Below are positions 5,346 through 5,471 of a stretch of DNA of 5,471 bases, piece by piece; positions within the stretch are counted from its first letter, which is position 1, and each line of letters begins with the position of its first letter. The translations under genes and the position numbers were made by a program. The notes beneath the pieces were generated by a model. The model did no database searches. It saw nothing but the letters and a program-made list of their open reading frames with translations, and was not told where the DNA came from. The stretch is from Nitrospirota bacterium (GTDB lineage: Bacteria; Nitrospirota; RBG-16-64-22; JACRHK01): assembly GCA_016217625.1 (NCBI GenBank), contig JACRHK010000282.1, forward strand, positions 1-5,471. Direction: 5' to 3'.

Positions 5346-5471
5346 AAAATAAAATGATTGTGCCCTTCAACCCGTTCTGTGGTGGCACCCCCTCTGAGGG
5401 CGATGGGCTATCCTCGCAAGCAACCTAACGCGCCGTTTTGGAAAGGGTCCACCTTTCTACCGGCGCGTTTG
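5346..5471 (+). ncRNA. Unidentified transcribed leader or small RNA with terminal hairpin, cut by window edge
   Basis: The roughly 125 bases downstream of the strong promoter hold no protein gene I recognise. They contain a small hairpin CCCT/AGGG (5390-5400) and a large two-tier one. AACGCGCCG (5427-5435) pairs perfectly with CGGCGCGTT (5461-5469), enclosing a second stem of GAAAGG (5441-5446) with CCTTTC (5452-5457) around a five-base loop. Only TG follows before the window ends, so a U-tract cannot be judged. I compared it by eye with fluoride, c-di-GMP, FMN, cobalamin, SRP, tmRNA and 6S patterns and found no match. It may be a regulatory leader of a gene beyond the window or a free small RNA. 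Confidence 0.4.
5354..5428 (+). CDS. Possible 24-residue leader peptide
   Basis: An ATG eight bases after the predicted transcription start opens a 24-codon frame ending in TAA at 5426-5428, the last two bases of which are the first two of the big hairpin. The peptide begins MIVPFNPFCGG. It has no Shine-Dalgarno sequence and no run of one amino acid's codons as in classical attenuation peptides. The stop codon abutting the hairpin is suggestive of translation-linked control, but an open frame this short arises easily by chance. Confidence 0.15.
   Translation: MIVPFNPFCGGTPSEGDGLSSQAT

Noticed and set aside
5346..5471. tRNA, fluoride riboswitch or c-di-GMP riboswitch
   Set aside because: No T-loop or cloverleaf arms are present. 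GGCGATGGGC slightly recalls the fluoride aptamer, but the pseudoknot partner and the conserved downstream elements are missing, and the c-di-GMP core sequences are absent.

Overview
This is a gene-dense, GC-rich bacterial window holding the end of one gene and three complete genes. Nothing in it identifies the phylum. The gene styles and the abundant period-7 intergenic repeats resemble large genomes of uncultivated soil or subsurface lineages, but that is only an impression. There is no rRNA, tRNA, CRISPR array, transposase or phage gene.

Layout. Positions 2-628 (+) are the C-terminal fifth of an RND-superfamily efflux pump subunit (TM8-TM12). Facing it is a small zincin-like metallopeptidase, 751-1131 (-), whose ATG sits six bases after a perfect TATAAT box, suggesting a leaderless mRNA. 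Divergent from that is a complete CorA-type magnesium/cobalt channel, 1253-2224 (+). After a 63-base gap comes a large gene, 2288-5275 (+), for a UvrD/PcrA-type helicase fused to a Cas4/AddB-like PD-(D/E)XK nuclease with four iron-sulfur cysteines. The last 195 bases hold a near-consensus sigma70 promoter firing rightwards into an unidentified leader or small RNA that ends in a strong two-tier hairpin cut by the window edge.

The most unusual feature is a set of heptanucleotide (period-7) repeat tracts at four places: between the convergent RND and metallopeptidase genes (621-760), in the corA promoter region (1189-1226), between corA and the helicase (2228-2276), and in frame inside the helicase gene (3286-3360). 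The unit sequence differs at each place while the 7-base period is constant. Two of the four are inverted pairs of arrays that can fold into hairpins. The arrays touch stop codons, start regions, a promoter and a predicted surface loop of a protein.

The genes do not form an obvious pathway: efflux, proteolysis, metal uptake and DNA processing. corA and the helicase could be co-transcribed. The helicase-nuclease looks like a DNA end-processing enzyme of the AddAB/AdnAB kind, but no partner subunit is present here.
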